Positions 1 to 11,610 of a DNA stretch of 64,000 bases are shown one piece after another. The translations under genes were made by a program, and so were the position numbers. The notes under the pieces were generated by a model. It made no database searches. It worked only from the letters and a program-made list of their open reading frames with translations, and was not told the DNA's origin. This DNA comes from Papilionanthe hookeriana x Papilionanthe teres (Eukaryota > Streptophyta > Magnoliopsida > Asparagales > Orchidaceae). Each line of letters begins with the position of its first letter. Positions within the stretch are counted from its first letter, which is position 1. Where the stretch lies: contig CM040426.1 in NCBI GenBank assembly GCA_022702705.1, forward strand, positions 79,321,877-79,385,876, written 5' to 3'.

Positions 1-1515
1 ATTTATAAATTTTGATAACTCGTATAGATATGATAATAAATTAGTGAACTCATATGAAGTCAAGGGTCCCTTAAATTTGTATGTTTAAAATGACATGCAT
101 AGATAGGGTCCTAAAAATGTACGTAGTCTTTGGACCGAGCTTTCAAAGTCCTTATAATATATGATATAGTTTTGATATATTACATTGTCTTATAATTATA
201 CCAATGAACTTAAATTCCTCATGCCAAATTCTAGAGTTTTAATATGAAACTTTCTTATTAAAATGTAAATGAAATAATAAAACAAATGAATATTATGAAA
301 ATATTAATCTTAGATTGACACATTAAACCTTATTAATCAGTATAAGGCATGATATTATGAAGCCTTGAATACATCTTTTAAAGTTTGCTTTGACAATATT
401 ATCTCATGTCTCATTAGGTTTACTATTATTTAGCAAAACCAACTTTATATGAATCACAAATAATGCACTAAACTAGTTCACAGTTTATAAAGTTTTTCTA
501 TTCAATTCATGATTAACATGCATATCATATATTAGTTATTTTTTGTAAATGCTTTTTTTTATTTTTTTATAATTATTTATCATATAAAACTCCATAAATA
601 TTAATTTAATTTTTATTTTAAGTCAACATAAAATTATGATTATTGCAGAGTGAGAATTAAAATTTTAAGCTAAGACTTAAAGATTTTATGTATAATTTTG
701 ATTGTAACACAAGAGGTCTAATATTAAAATATCTATGTGATAAAGGTTTGACGATATGATAATACTTGTCTGAATTTACTTTGTCTGTATGAGTTAAGAG
801 TTAATTGATATGATATGTTTGAGTTATTTAAACAACTAAGTTTATCACTCAATTGCTTCATTAAGTAGAATTTTAAAATTATTTTAATTAGACATCCAAT
901 CAAAACGGAATCATATATGCCTAACTCTATTAAGCTTAACATTCGAGTAGAAAGGGCCATAGTGGAGAATGATAACTAGTAAATTGGAGTATAAGCCATC
1001 ATCATTAGTGTAGTTTATAGTTTTATTATTCACTAATATCTTCGACTATCTCCACTAATCGATTAGTTATTATTCCTCAATGATTTGAATAGGAGGATTA
1101 ATCTATAATAGATTCAATATTACTTGGTGTTGAATGTTCATCTGATATAAATATCATGTTTATTTTATTTTATTTTTTGATCTAAATGGTGTATTTATCA
1201 TCATCCATTCTAACTAAGAATTTCTATTTTTTTAGTTGAGTAACCTATATATCAAATTATTAGTAAATATATAATTTCGTTATCATTGTTGAAACAGCTT
1301 TGAAAATGATTTATAGTCTTAAACTCTCTCAGTTATTTTTCTTTTTGTTATTTGAATCCTCCTTCAATTCTTATTCATTTAAGACCTTGAAATGATTTTT
1401 GACAGTATATTATAAAAATTGAGAGTATCATATTGCCTAAATCTAACTCTAATAAAGTTTGAGCAAGCAAAATTATAATGTGAATCACTAAGTAAGCTTT
1501 TTATGAGAAATGAAT
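1..1515. other. AT-rich intergenic DNA, no gene seen
   Basis: AT-rich sequence with only short open frames that lack recognisable domains. I see no coding, RNA or transposon signature here. Confidence 0.6.
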
Positions 1516-1536
1516 AATATATATATATATATATAT
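1516..1536. repeat. (AT)n microsatellite
   Basis: Uninterrupted alternating AT tract of about 20 bases in AT-rich intergenic DNA. Confidence 0.9.
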
Positions 1537-1764
1537 TCTCTACAAACATTCGCACATAAGATTTTTTTTTTTTTTTTGGAATTGTGTTACCAAATCGACC
1601 AACATATATATATCCATGCTTAAACCTCCCTTAAATTAGGATTCAACTATCTAGTTTGATAGTGTGAGTGTTACTCCCTTCACTATCTTGAAAGGATTCA
1701 GTCTTAGCACTAACTACTTGTTTCATGGTAAGTGTATCACACAAAACAAGTTTTAAACCATTAC

Positions 1765-1815
1765 AAAATAAAATAAAATAAAATAAAATAAAATAAAATA
1801 AAATAAAAAATAAAG
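1765..1815. repeat. (AAAAT)n microsatellite
   Basis: About ten tandem pentamers of the AAAAT type, slightly degraded at the right end. The open frame read across it is a by-product of the repeat. Confidence 0.9.
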
Positions 1816-2212
1816 GTAGTAGTTTAACAAGACAAAGCTTCACTATATCCCACTAGTTTTAGCGCACACTGATTATACAAATAAAAAGTTTTATTGAGAT
1901 GAACGGCGTTCGGTCAAACTGACTCAATTTAACCGCTGGTAAGTTGACTCAAGAAAAGGCCGCAGTAAACTTAAAATTATTAGTTTAATCAACTTAGCCA
2001 AATTGAGGCTTTAGGCTCAGGTTAGCTAGCTAGGTTTCTTAAGGGTTCTTACTTTAAACAGCATTAAACCATATGATTAATGCAATATGGTGTTGTCAAT
2101 TATTAAAGCATACTTTTAAGTTCAAAGTAATCGTTCAAATAAATACTAGAGTATATATATGAAGGAAGGCCAGGTATATAGCTTTATATATATGATAAAA
2201 TATAATTTTGTC

Positions 2213-2281
2213 GATTAAAATTTATCTGATAAGAAATGTAGCGTTGCACCGAGGAGGTCTGCTCAAGAGAGAGGGAGGGAA

Positions 2282-2343
<62 letters not shown>

Positions 2344-2757
2344 AGGGCTTCCCCCGGGTAAAAATAGGGTGTTCTTTGGTTCGTGTGCCCATTTTATTTC
2401 ATAAAATTTGATTTTACAAATAAGTGATATGCCCAAAAAGCCCCCTACTACATCATGAAGCATTTCTATTTATAGAAGATAGGAGGGGTAAAATTTACAA
2501 AAATTATATATTTGACTATGCTTCGAAGAGATAAGCAAATGACATTTTAGTCATTTTTATTTCAACAGTTGGATCGTCTCAAGATCGATGCAAGCTTTCA
2601 TGTCTATTTTTGTTGCCCGACTGAAATGAGGTGGCTGAGAGAAAGAGCTTAGTCAGACTAGTAAAATGAGGTGGCCAAGGAGAGAGCTTGGACGACTGAC
2701 AGAAGTGAGGTGGCAGATTACTAGATTGTCTCGAGATTCATGCTGACCATTTCTGAG
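2213..2757 (+). repeat. Diverged direct repeat, copy A (candidate 5' LTR)
   Basis: This segment aligns along its length with 17662-18188 in the same orientation. Both begin near an aaaat-tatc motif followed by accgaggagg, contain a (GA)n tract, share cccattttatt, tttgactatgctt and ttggatc, and end near cgagattcatgc. Just after copy A, attttggtgctcatt resembles the start of leader sequences that follow the 5' LTR in many plant Gypsy elements. I infer that A and B are LTRs of a decayed larger retrotransposon into which the copia array inserted. They could also be two solo copies of one repeat. No reverse transcriptase of that outer element is visible. Confidence 0.5.
2284..2342. repeat. (GA)n microsatellite
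   Basis: Pure GA tract of nearly 60 bases inside direct-repeat copy A; copy B has a shorter one at the equivalent place. Open frames over it are artefacts. Confidence 0.95.
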
Positions 2758-3031
2758 TGTACATATTAGGTTCTCTAATTTTGGTGCTCATTGATTGTAA
2801 CAACTGCAATAAGGATAAGAAAATTTATAAGTCAAACAAGTCTTAAATACTTAATTTGCTAATGACACTCTGCTAAGCGCTTTTCACGTTTGTTAAAGTT
2901 TCTCTATCGTCATCTGTTGAGTCTGTCATTCTCGCATTATTTTTGTCGGAAGGAAGTTTTCGGGTTCCAATGGTCGGTCGGAGGGAAAGTAGAATGTTAT
3001 ATGAAAATTCGGTCATCGGAGGAAAAGTGGA

Positions 3032-3540
3032 AGTGCTGCTCACCTGGAGGGGAGTCTTGTAGTTGCTCGCCCATGAGGGGAGTCTTGTAGTTGCTCATCC
3101 CAGAAGAGAGTCTTATAGGTGCTCGCCCCAGAGAGGATCTTGTAGATGCTCACCCTGGAGGGGAGTCTTTCTTGCTCGAGAAACGGGCCTTAGAGATGCT
3201 CGCCTCAGAGTGGAGTCTTGTATTTGCTCGCCCCGGAGAGGAGTCTCGCTTGCCCAGAAGAGGGTCTTAGATATGCTCACCTCGGAGGGGAGTCTTGTAT
3301 TTGCTCGCCCCGGAGGGGAGTCTTATATTTGCTCGCCCTGGAGGGGATTCTTGCTTGCCCAGGAATGGGGTCTTAAAGTGCTCGTCTCAGAGGGGAGTCT
3401 TGTAGTTGCTCACTTAGGAGGGAGGTCTTGTAGTTGCTCGCCCAGAAAGGGGAGTCTTGTAGCTTTGACCCAGAGGGAAGTCCTAGAGATACTCACCTCG
3501 GAGGGTAGCCTTGTAGTTGCTCATCTCGGAGCGAAGACTT
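3032..3540 (+). repeat. GAGTCTTG-type minisatellite with higher-order structure
   Basis: About 19 tandem units of mostly 26-28 bases with the core gctcgccccggaggggagtc. Shortened units of 23-24 bases beginning gccca or gaccca recur every fourth unit (near 3345 and 3460, less regularly at 3180 and 3255), giving a higher-order period close to 105 bases. That period is a multiple of three, so one frame stays open from 3063 to 3644; I regard this as a repeat effect, not a gene. It is much more GC-rich than its surroundings and lies between repeat copy A and the first copia LTR. Confidence 0.9.
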
Positions 3541-3729
3541 ATGCCTCTGACGGATTAGACGTTCTTAGTGTCATTGATCTCTCATGTATGCAACTCTTCC
3601 CCCTTCTGAGTTCCCAAGTATCAAGCGGCTATCGAAATATATGAACTTTGAGCCTACTATGTCTTGACTTATATGGGGTCGAAGTGTTTGCAAATATTTC
3701 TTCTTTTGAGAGAGGAACTAGGCATCCTG

Positions 3730-4213
3730 TGTTGGATCAATTATGGGACTATAATGTAATTAATAAATGTGATTGGGGCATCATTTAATAAGTCAAAATT
3801 ATTGTGGTCTAATTAAGAATAAAATTTATGACTTTAGACACATTTGTCATGAAATTATAAGTGTGTATACCATAAGCGGCAAATTCCACTTGATGAGGTG
3901 CGTAATTGGAATTAAGCAAATTTTGTAACCACCCTTTGGTTACATTAAATAAAGAGGTAATGGTCCCCGGCCTCACAGTGTGTGAATTATCTTGTTCCCC
4001 ATCAACGAGAGAGACTAAAGAAAACTCCGGAAAGTCCGCAGATTGGAAGATCGTTGCTTGCAATCGATCAAATGGATTCGAGTACGCTTCGCTATCAGTA
4101 TCGATTCAGATTTTTATAAATATGAACAAGATTGAAAGATTCTCGTGGTGTATTCCTAATAGATTTTGATTCGATCAAAATCTATTTGGAAAATTTAGAA
4201 AAGAATTACAACA
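3730..4213 (+). repeat. Ty1/copia LTR 1 (outer left)
   Basis: Starts tgttggatc and ends caaca, followed two bases later by a primer-binding site. It aligns with the LTRs at 10141 and 16067 over its full length, with many substitutions. It differs from both in the middle (about 3975-3990), where the other two carry an A-rich gagaaaa segment. The flanking pentamers (tcctg on the left, gtaat beyond the last LTR) do not match, so no target duplication frames the whole array. Confidence 0.92.
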
Positions 4214-4215
4214 AT

Positions 4216-4227
4216 TGGTATCAGAGT
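4216..4227 (+). other. Primer-binding site, copia element 1
   Basis: tggtatcagagt lies two bases after LTR 1. It fits the tggtatcagagc class used by many plant copia elements, complementary to the 3' end of initiator methionine tRNA. Confidence 0.85.
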
Positions 4228-5640
4228 CTCCTGTTCATATTCATTTTTTATATTCCGTTACTCTTTTTCCTCTGCAATCGTCGTCGATAAAGTTTTGCGG
4301 CGACGGCACAAAATTGAAAAACGAGAAATTTTGACGACGTGGCCGGAGGCTTTTCTACTTCTCCTTCTTATTTTTTTTATCCCTTTTTGTTCGCCCTTAC
4401 CCGCGAAGGAATCGTCCGCAAAAGGCTGCGGCGGCGGGGCTACGACGACAGAAATGCCGCAGCGGGACAGCCGACGCCGGCGGATGCGGTGGCGCGTCCT
4501 CCGACGGCGGCAGAATCCGGCGCAGCGGAATGCTGCGTCGAAAGGGGAAGCGCCGGAAACGGCGCCGGAGGGAAGAGCGCCGGAGGAGGGCGCCACCGGA
4601 GGAGGGCGCCGGAGGCCGAGCCGGGCGGCGCCGCAGTTCCCAGGTTTGCGAACCGTTCGCGAAACCCTAATTCGCGAACAGTTCGCGAACGGTCCGCGGA
4701 CCAGTTCGCGAACCGGTTCGTGGACCTGGTCCACGGATCCGGTTCTCGGACCTGTTTCGCGGACCCGGTCTCACGAAAAAAAAAATAATATTAATATTAA
4801 TAATAAAATAATAATAATAATAATAATTATTATTATATATATATTTATATAAATATATAAATTAAATTACTCATTTTAATTTCGAAATTAAAATGAGTTA
4901 TTTAATTAATTTACTTTTATGTTAGGAAATAAAATAAGTTATTTGATTTATTTCCTTTTATTTCCTTTTATATGTCAGGAAATAAAATAAGTTAGTTGAT
5001 TTATTTCTTTTTATAAGTTAGGAAATAAAATAAGTTATTTCATTTATTTCCTTTTATAAAATAAAATAAATAAATTAATTAACTCAATTTTGGGATTGAT
5101 TAATTTTATAAAATCAATAATTTTGTTTTGTAAATCATGGGCTTTATGGCTTATAAATTAACCCATTATTTATAAATATAAGATTTTATAAAATTAAATT
5201 AAAGTTTCAATTAAATTCGAATAAATTGTGATTTTGTAATCGTCCATCATTTTGAATCGAACTTATCAAAACATGATATCGCCAAAGTCGACATCTCTTG
5301 TGTAGATAGTTCGTGACGAATGTTGGATGTTGTGTGTATGCGTGTTCATGCGAGTATTAATCGCCCAAAGAAAAATTAATACTGTACGAACTCGCATACA
5401 CACTTCGTGATGATAAAGCATGTAACAATTATAAGCGAATAATATATGGTAATAAATCGATCCAAAGATAGATTTATTGCTTGATATACGTTATTATTAA
5501 TATTTGATCATTACAACAAGATTACCATTAAGCAGCTAATATTACTCGTCCAAAGACTCGATATTAATGTCGCATTAGGTGTCTCGAGATGAGCTTTTAC
5601 CATTAATCGAATTTAAAACATTTTATTTATGTAATCTTTT
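4228..5640 (+). other. Untranslated leader of copia element 1
   Basis: The first part (4258-4775) is extremely CpG-rich, with gcgccggagg repeats and a cluster of ttcgcgaac palindromes. It is followed by an (AAT)n stretch and then by three tandem 43-53 base units containing aggaaataaaataag (4924, 4977, 5020). From about 5120 it aligns with the leader of element 2. Overlapping open frames in the CpG-rich part have Arg/Ala/Gly-rich, non-conserved products and are not called as genes. Confidence 0.75.
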
Positions 5641-5649
5641 GTTCCTTTT

Positions 5650-8600
5650 TTTCGATTGTTGCTAATGTATCTCGCTAATCTCAATTCGTGCCCAATCCTT
5701 AAGGGTGATAGCTTTAAGGATCGGAAAGATAACATTCACATCGTTTCGGCTCATGGATCTAGATCTAGCGTTAAGAATGGATAAACCCGCTCCTCTTACG
5801 GATGCTAGTTCCTCCGAGCAAAGAAGGATCTATGAGAAGTGGGACCGTTCTAATCGCTTGAGTCTTATGATCATAAAGCGCGGCTTACCTGAGGCCTTTA
5901 GAGTTGCGGTGTCTAGTGAGATAACCGATGCCGCAAGTTTCCTCGCCGAAATGTAGAAACGCTTCGCAAAAAGTGATAACGTCGAAACCGATATTCTTTT
6001 AAAGAAACTAATTTCAATGAGGTTCGGATGCAAGGAAAGTATAAGGGAGTACATCGTCGAGATGTCTAACATCGCTTCAAAGTCAAGAAGCTAAAGCTCG
6101 AGTCGACTGATGATTTACTAGTGCATTTAGTTCTTATTTCTCTTCCTCCACAATTTGGCCAATTTTTGGTCGCCTATAATATGCAAAGGGAGAAATGGAC
6201 TCTTAATGAGCTTATTTCTCATCATGTGCAAGAGGAAGAAAGGTCAAGCAAGGAAAGACCGATAGTGCTCATTTGGTGAACACCTCTAAAGAAAAGGGCA
6301 CTAAAAGAAAAAATGAAGCTGCAAAGAATAAGGGTCATTCTCAAAAGAAATAAAATAAAGTTCAAAATCTTGAAAGTATCAGTTGTTTCTTTTGCAATAA
6401 AGAAGGACATCAGAAGAAGGAATGTGCAAAATATCACGCTTGGCGTATAAAGAAAGGTACATTTCTAACTTTGGTCTGTTCTGAGGTAAATTTGGCTTCA
6501 TTACCTAGAAACACTTGGTGGTTAGACTTTGGTGCTACTTCTAACATAAGTGTTTCAATGCAGGGTTGCCTGAGCTACCGAAAACCAAATGATGCCGAAA
6601 GATGCATTTATGTGGAGATGGAAAATCGGTAGAAGTGGAAGCAATCGGGCATTTTAGATTGTTATTATGTACTCGGTTACTATTCGGATTTAATAGATAC
6701 TTTTGTTGTACCGTCATTTAGACTGAATTTGGTTTCGATTGTTGTTTGGACAAATTGGGTTATTGTTGTTCATTTCAAAACCGATGTTTCAGTTTATCTA
6801 TTAATTCCAATATTATTGGAACTGGTTCCCTTATGAAGTATGATAATCTTTATTTGCTTGATATTGGTGCTTCTTATAATGAAACTCTGAATGTAGAATC
6901 ACGAGGTACTAAGCGTAAAATTAATAATGAAAATTCGTGAGCATTATGGCACAAGCGTTTAGGTCACATCTCTAGAAATAGAGTTGAAAAACTCGTGTCG
7001 ATGGAATTCTAAGTTCCATCGATTTTACTGGACTTTAATGTCCGTATTGAATGCATTAAGGGAAAATAGATCAAAAGAAAGAAATTAGGTGCATATAGAA
7101 GCTACAGAAGTCTTAGAATTTATACATACGGATGTTTGTGGACCATTTTCTACAGCTTCTTGGAATGGTCAACAATATTTTGTATCGTTCATAGATGATT
7201 ATTCAAGATATGCATACCTATTTCTTATTAAAGAAAAGTCCCAAGTATTGAACTTGTTCAAATCTTATAAGGCTGAAGTTGAAAACCAACTAAGCAAAAG
7301 AATAAAGAAAGTCAAATCTGATCGTGGTGGTGAATACTACGGCAGATATGACGGTTCAGGTGAACAACGTCCGGGACCATTTGCTAAATTCCTAGAGGAA
7401 TGTGGAATTGTCCCTCAATACACAATGCCAGATTCACCTAGCATGAATGGTGTAGCTGAAAGACGAAACCGCACTCTTAAAGACATGGTAAGAAGTATGA
7501 TCGAGTCATTTTACCTTACCGTAATCACTCTGGGAGAAGCACTCAAGACAAGCAATCTCACATTCTAAATAGAGTACCAACTAAAGCAATCAGAATACAC
7601 TTTATGAGCTTTGGACAGGCGAAAACCCGCTTTAAAGCATTTTCATGTTCGGGGTCGCTCTACCGAGGCAAGGCCTTACAAGCTACTTCGAGAAAAGTTA
7701 GACCCTAAAACAATGAGCAACTATTTTGTTGGTTATTCGGAGTGATCCGGAGGTTTCAAGTTTTATGATCCCAAATTAAAGATAATTTTCGAGACGGAGT
7801 CGCAGTTGTTCTTCGAGGATATCGAATTTGAGGGAAAAATCAGTAAGAGACTTTGTCTTCGAGGAGGAATCGAAAAATACTACTCTTGTCAAGAGGAATT
7901 GGTTTCTATTCCTATAATTGCTTTTGATAATAATCGGATTTTACTCCTGACATTGATCAAGTTGCAAATCAAGAACAAGACATTGTTAATCAACCCCTTG
8001 AGGAACAAATTCAACAACCTCAAGAACAAGTTCAAGAGCAAGTGCTTTTGCGACGATCCACTAGGGAAAGAAGAAATGCTATTTTAGATGATTATATTGT
8101 ATTTCTTCAGGAACATGAGGAAAATATTAGTATCATGGAAGATGATCCTATCAACTTTCATCAAGCTATACAAAGTTCCAATTCAGAAAAAATGGATTAA
8201 AGCAATGAATGAGGAGTATAAGTCTATGCAAGACAATAAAGTTCGGGAACTTGTCCCATTACCGAAGGAAAGAAACCCATCGGTTGTAAATGGATTTTTA
8301 AAACCAAAAGGGATTCAAAGGGTAATGTGGAGAGACATAAAGCTCGTCTCTGTAGCTAAAGGCTATACTCAAAGGGAAGGGATTGACTATAAAGAGACAT
8401 TTTCTCCGGTTTCAACAAAGGACTCTTTTAGAATAATCATGGCACTAGTTGCTCATTATGATATGGAGCTACATCAAATGGATGTTAAGACCGCTTTTCT
8501 CAATGGAGACATTGATGAAACGATCTATATGGTGCAACCAGTAAAACTTTGTGTTAGGAGACCCAAAGAATATGGTTTCGCAAACCGACAAAATCTATTT

Positions 8601-9727
8601 ATGGGCTCAAACAAGCTTCCGTCAATGGTATCACAAATTTCATCAAGTAATTCTATCATTTGGTTTTGAAATGAATGCATTTGATGATTGTGTGTATCAT
8701 AAATTCAGTGGGAGAAAGCATATTTTTCTGATTTTGTATGTGGATGACATACTGCTTGCCACAAAAGATATAGGCATGTTGTAGGAAACCAAGAGATTTC
8801 TATCAATTAATTTTGAGATGAAAGATCTTGGTGATGTCTCATTTGTCTTAGAAATTCAGATTCACCGAGATCGTTCTCAGTGTATTCTTGGATTATCACA
8901 AAGAGGCTATATCGATACAATGGCTTAAAAGATTCGGCATGCGTAATTGTAAACCAATCGACACCCTCGTCGCTAAAGGAGACAAGTTCAGCCTCAATCA
9001 GTGCCCAAAAGGAAACCTTGAGATTCAGGAAATGTAAAATATTCCCTATGCTTCAGCAGTAGGGAGTCTTATGTATGTTCAAGTTTGTACGCGGCCAGAT
9101 ATTGCGTACATTGTTGGAGTTTTAGGCAGATACTTAAGTAACCAAGGAATGGATCATTGGAAAGCAGCCAAAAGAGTTATGAGGTACTTAAGGAGAACAA
9201 AAGATTACATGCTTACATATAGGAGATCAGATCATTTGAAGATCATCGGGTATTCTCGACTCCTATTTTGCTGGATGCCAAGACAATGGAAGATCCACAT
9301 CGAAGCTACATATTTTTGTTAAGTGGTGGAGCTATATCCCCGAGGAGTGCAAAACTAACACTAATAGCTTCATCCATCATGGCAAGCAGAATATGTAAGC
9401 ATGTTTCGAGGCATCCAACCATGGCATATGGCCGAGAAATTTTTTCACCGGCCGCACATTATGGAAGGAATTGAAAGACCGCTAAAGTTATTTTGTGACA
9501 ATAAATCACTAGATATCGTATTCCAATAACAAAGAAGTTCATCCAAGTCAAAGCATATTGACATCAAATTTCTTGTTGTGAAGGAAAGAATACATAGTGG
9601 CCAGATTCACATAGAGCATATTGGAACAAACTCCATGATTGCAGACCCTCTTACAAAGGGTCTGATACCCAGGGTCTTTCATGAGCATACTGCTCATATG
9701 GATGTTGTAAAGCTTGAGGAAATTTAG
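5650..9727 (+). pseudogene. Ty1/copia gag-pol, element 1, broken
   Basis: Order is Gag, protease, integrase, reverse transcriptase, RNase H, diagnostic of Ty1/copia. The Gag domain (about 5700-6360) ends in an intact CX2CX4HX4C zinc knuckle at 6384-6425. The protease motif at 6525-6536 reads D-F-G-A, so the expected Ser/Thr after the catalytic Asp is lost. The integrase core keeps its acidic triad (Asp 7131, Asp 7320, Glu 7458). Reverse transcriptase keeps YVDD at 8737-8748. An RNase H tail with a TAG stop at 9725-9727 closes the frame. Stops and single-base indels break it repeatedly, for example a TAG near 5954 and breaks near 7560, 8087 and 8780. It encodes no complete polyprotein. Confidence 0.92.
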
Positions 9728-9730
9728 ATT

Positions 9731-9740
9731 CAGTGGGAGT
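9731..9740 (+). other. Purine-rich PPT look-alike after pol, element 1
   Basis: cagtgggagt followed by ttgtt lies directly after the pol stop and repeats the sequence found at the true polypurine tract and LTR junction 400 bases downstream. Element 2 has the same arrangement. Confidence 0.5.
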
Positions 9741-10128
9741 TTGTTAACTTATATTTTTAGCTCTATGTTTTATTTTGTATACAAAACATATTTGGATATT
9801 TTCTGATCGTAAATGAGGTATTTTATTCAGCTCAAGTACACTCGTACAGCTAAAGTATGATCTCACTTAAGTAAAGTAGGACTCGAATGAAAATCGATAC
9901 GAATGTACCACCTTGCATGTAATTTTCATTCCACACATTCATGATTGATCTATGTCATTCGATTATATTAATATATGTGACCATTGATGGGTTTAGTCGT
10001 GATAAATGAACTAAGATCGCTTTCGATCATATATTGATATGATTAATGGACGAGATTGTAATGTGTTTTTACAATGATGACAACGAATTTAGAGCGCACT
10101 AAGGTTGACACATTTATCTTATACATAT

Positions 10129-10140
10129 CCAGTGGGAGAT
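10129..10140 (+). other. Polypurine tract, element 1
   Basis: ccagtgggagat lies immediately before LTR 2, the expected place for the plus-strand primer of a copia element. Confidence 0.8.
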
Positions 10141-10620
10141 TGTTGGATCAATTATGAGACTATAATGTAATTAATAAATGTGATTGGGTCATCATTTAAT
10201 AAGTCAAAATTATTGTGGTCTAATTAAGAATAAAGTTTATGACTTTTAGTACACATTTGTCATGAAATTATAAGTGTGGATACTATAAGTGCAAATTCCA
10301 ATTTGATGAGGGGCAAAATTGGAATTAAACAATTCATGTAACCACCCGTTGGTTATATTAAATAAAGATGTAATGGTCCCCGGTCTGCAGAGAAAATAAA
10401 AAAATATATTCTCTTGTACCCCATCAACGAGAGAGACTAAGAAGAACTCCGGAAAGTCTACAGATTGGAAGATCATTGCTTGCAATCGATCAAATGGATT
10501 CATGTACGCTTCCGCTATTGTATCGATTTAGTTTTCTCATCAATATGAACGTGAATGAAAGATTCTGGTGGATTCCTAATAGATTTTGATTCAATCAAAA
10601 TTTATTTGGAAATATCAACA
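10141..10620 (+). repeat. Ty1/copia LTR 2 (shared middle LTR)
   Basis: tgttggatc to caaca, preceded by a polypurine tract and followed by a primer-binding site. It therefore serves as the 3' LTR of element 1 and the 5' LTR of element 2. Its A-rich central segment matches LTR 3 better than LTR 1. Confidence 0.92.
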
Positions 10621-10622
10621 AT

Positions 10623-10634
10623 TGGTATCAGAAC
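10623..10634 (+). other. Primer-binding site, copia element 2
   Basis: tggtatcagaac lies two bases after LTR 2, the same position and class as in element 1, with one differing base near its end. Confidence 0.8.
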
Positions 10635-11600
10635 CTCCCGTTCATGTTCAATTTTGAGATTCTGCTTCTCTTTTTTCTTTGCAATCGTCATCGGTAAAGT
10701 TTTGCAGCGATGACACAAAATTGAGGAACGAGAAATTTTGGCGTCGTGGCCAAAGGCTTTTCTCCTCATCTTTCTTAATTTTATCCCTTTCGTTCGCCAT
10801 TACCCGCGTAGGAATCGTACGCAAAGGGCTGCAGCGGCGGGGCTGCGGAGCAAGGGAAAGGCGCCGGAAGGCGGCGCCGGAGGGAGGCTGCACCGGGCAT
10901 CGCCACCGTTCGCGAACAACGAACTGTTCGCGATCCGCGAACAGTCGCAACAGTTTGCGGTTCGGGAACTGTTCGCGCGAGCGCGAACAGTTAATTTATT
11001 ATTATTATTTTTAATTATTAAATTAAATTAATTAAATAACTCATTTTATGATTGATTAATTTTATAAAATCAATATTTTTGTTTTGTAAATCATGGGTTT
11101 TATGGCTTATAAATTAGTCCATTATTTATAAATATAAGATTTTATAAAATTAAATTAAAGTTTCAATTAAATTCGAATAAATGGTACTTTGTAATTGTCC
11201 ATCATTTTTTAATGAACTAATTGAAACATGATGTTGCCAAAGTAACATCTCTTGTGTAGATAGTTCGTGATGAAATTGTTGGATGTTGTGTGTATGTGGG
11301 TTCATGCGTGTATTAATTGGCCCAAAGGAAAATTAATACTTGGTCGAACTGCATACACACTTGTGATGGTAAGTATGTAACAATTATAAGGAATTATATA
11401 TTAGTAATAAATCGATCCAAAGATAGATTTATTACTTGATATATGTTATTGTTAATGTTTGATCATTACAACAAGATTACCACTAGCAGTTAATATTGTT
11501 GTCCAAAGACTTGATATTAATGTTGCATTAGATGTCTTGAGATGGGATTTACCATTAATTGAATTTAAAACATTTTATTTATGTAATCTTTTGTTCATTT
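10635..11600 (+). other. Untranslated leader of copia element 2
   Basis: A shorter version of the element 1 leader. A CpG-rich part at 10800-10992 holds several ttcgcg/cgcgaa palindromes; the element 1 AAT tract and tandem aggaaataaaataag units are absent. The remainder aligns with 5100-5640. Confidence 0.75.
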
Positions 11601-11610
11601 TTCAGTTGTT

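Noticed and set aside
2208..2463. Open frames across the (GA)n tract
   Set aside because: They consist of repeated Arg-Glu or Ser-Leu dipeptides forced by the microsatellite on either strand.
3063..3644. 193-codon open frame over the minisatellite
   Set aside because: The frame is kept open by the tandem period; no promoter, domain or non-repetitive core was seen.
4295..4852. Long overlapping open frames in the copia leader
   Set aside because: All are Arg/Ala/Gly/Pro-rich products of CpG-rich repeats, absent or different in element 2, and precede Gag.
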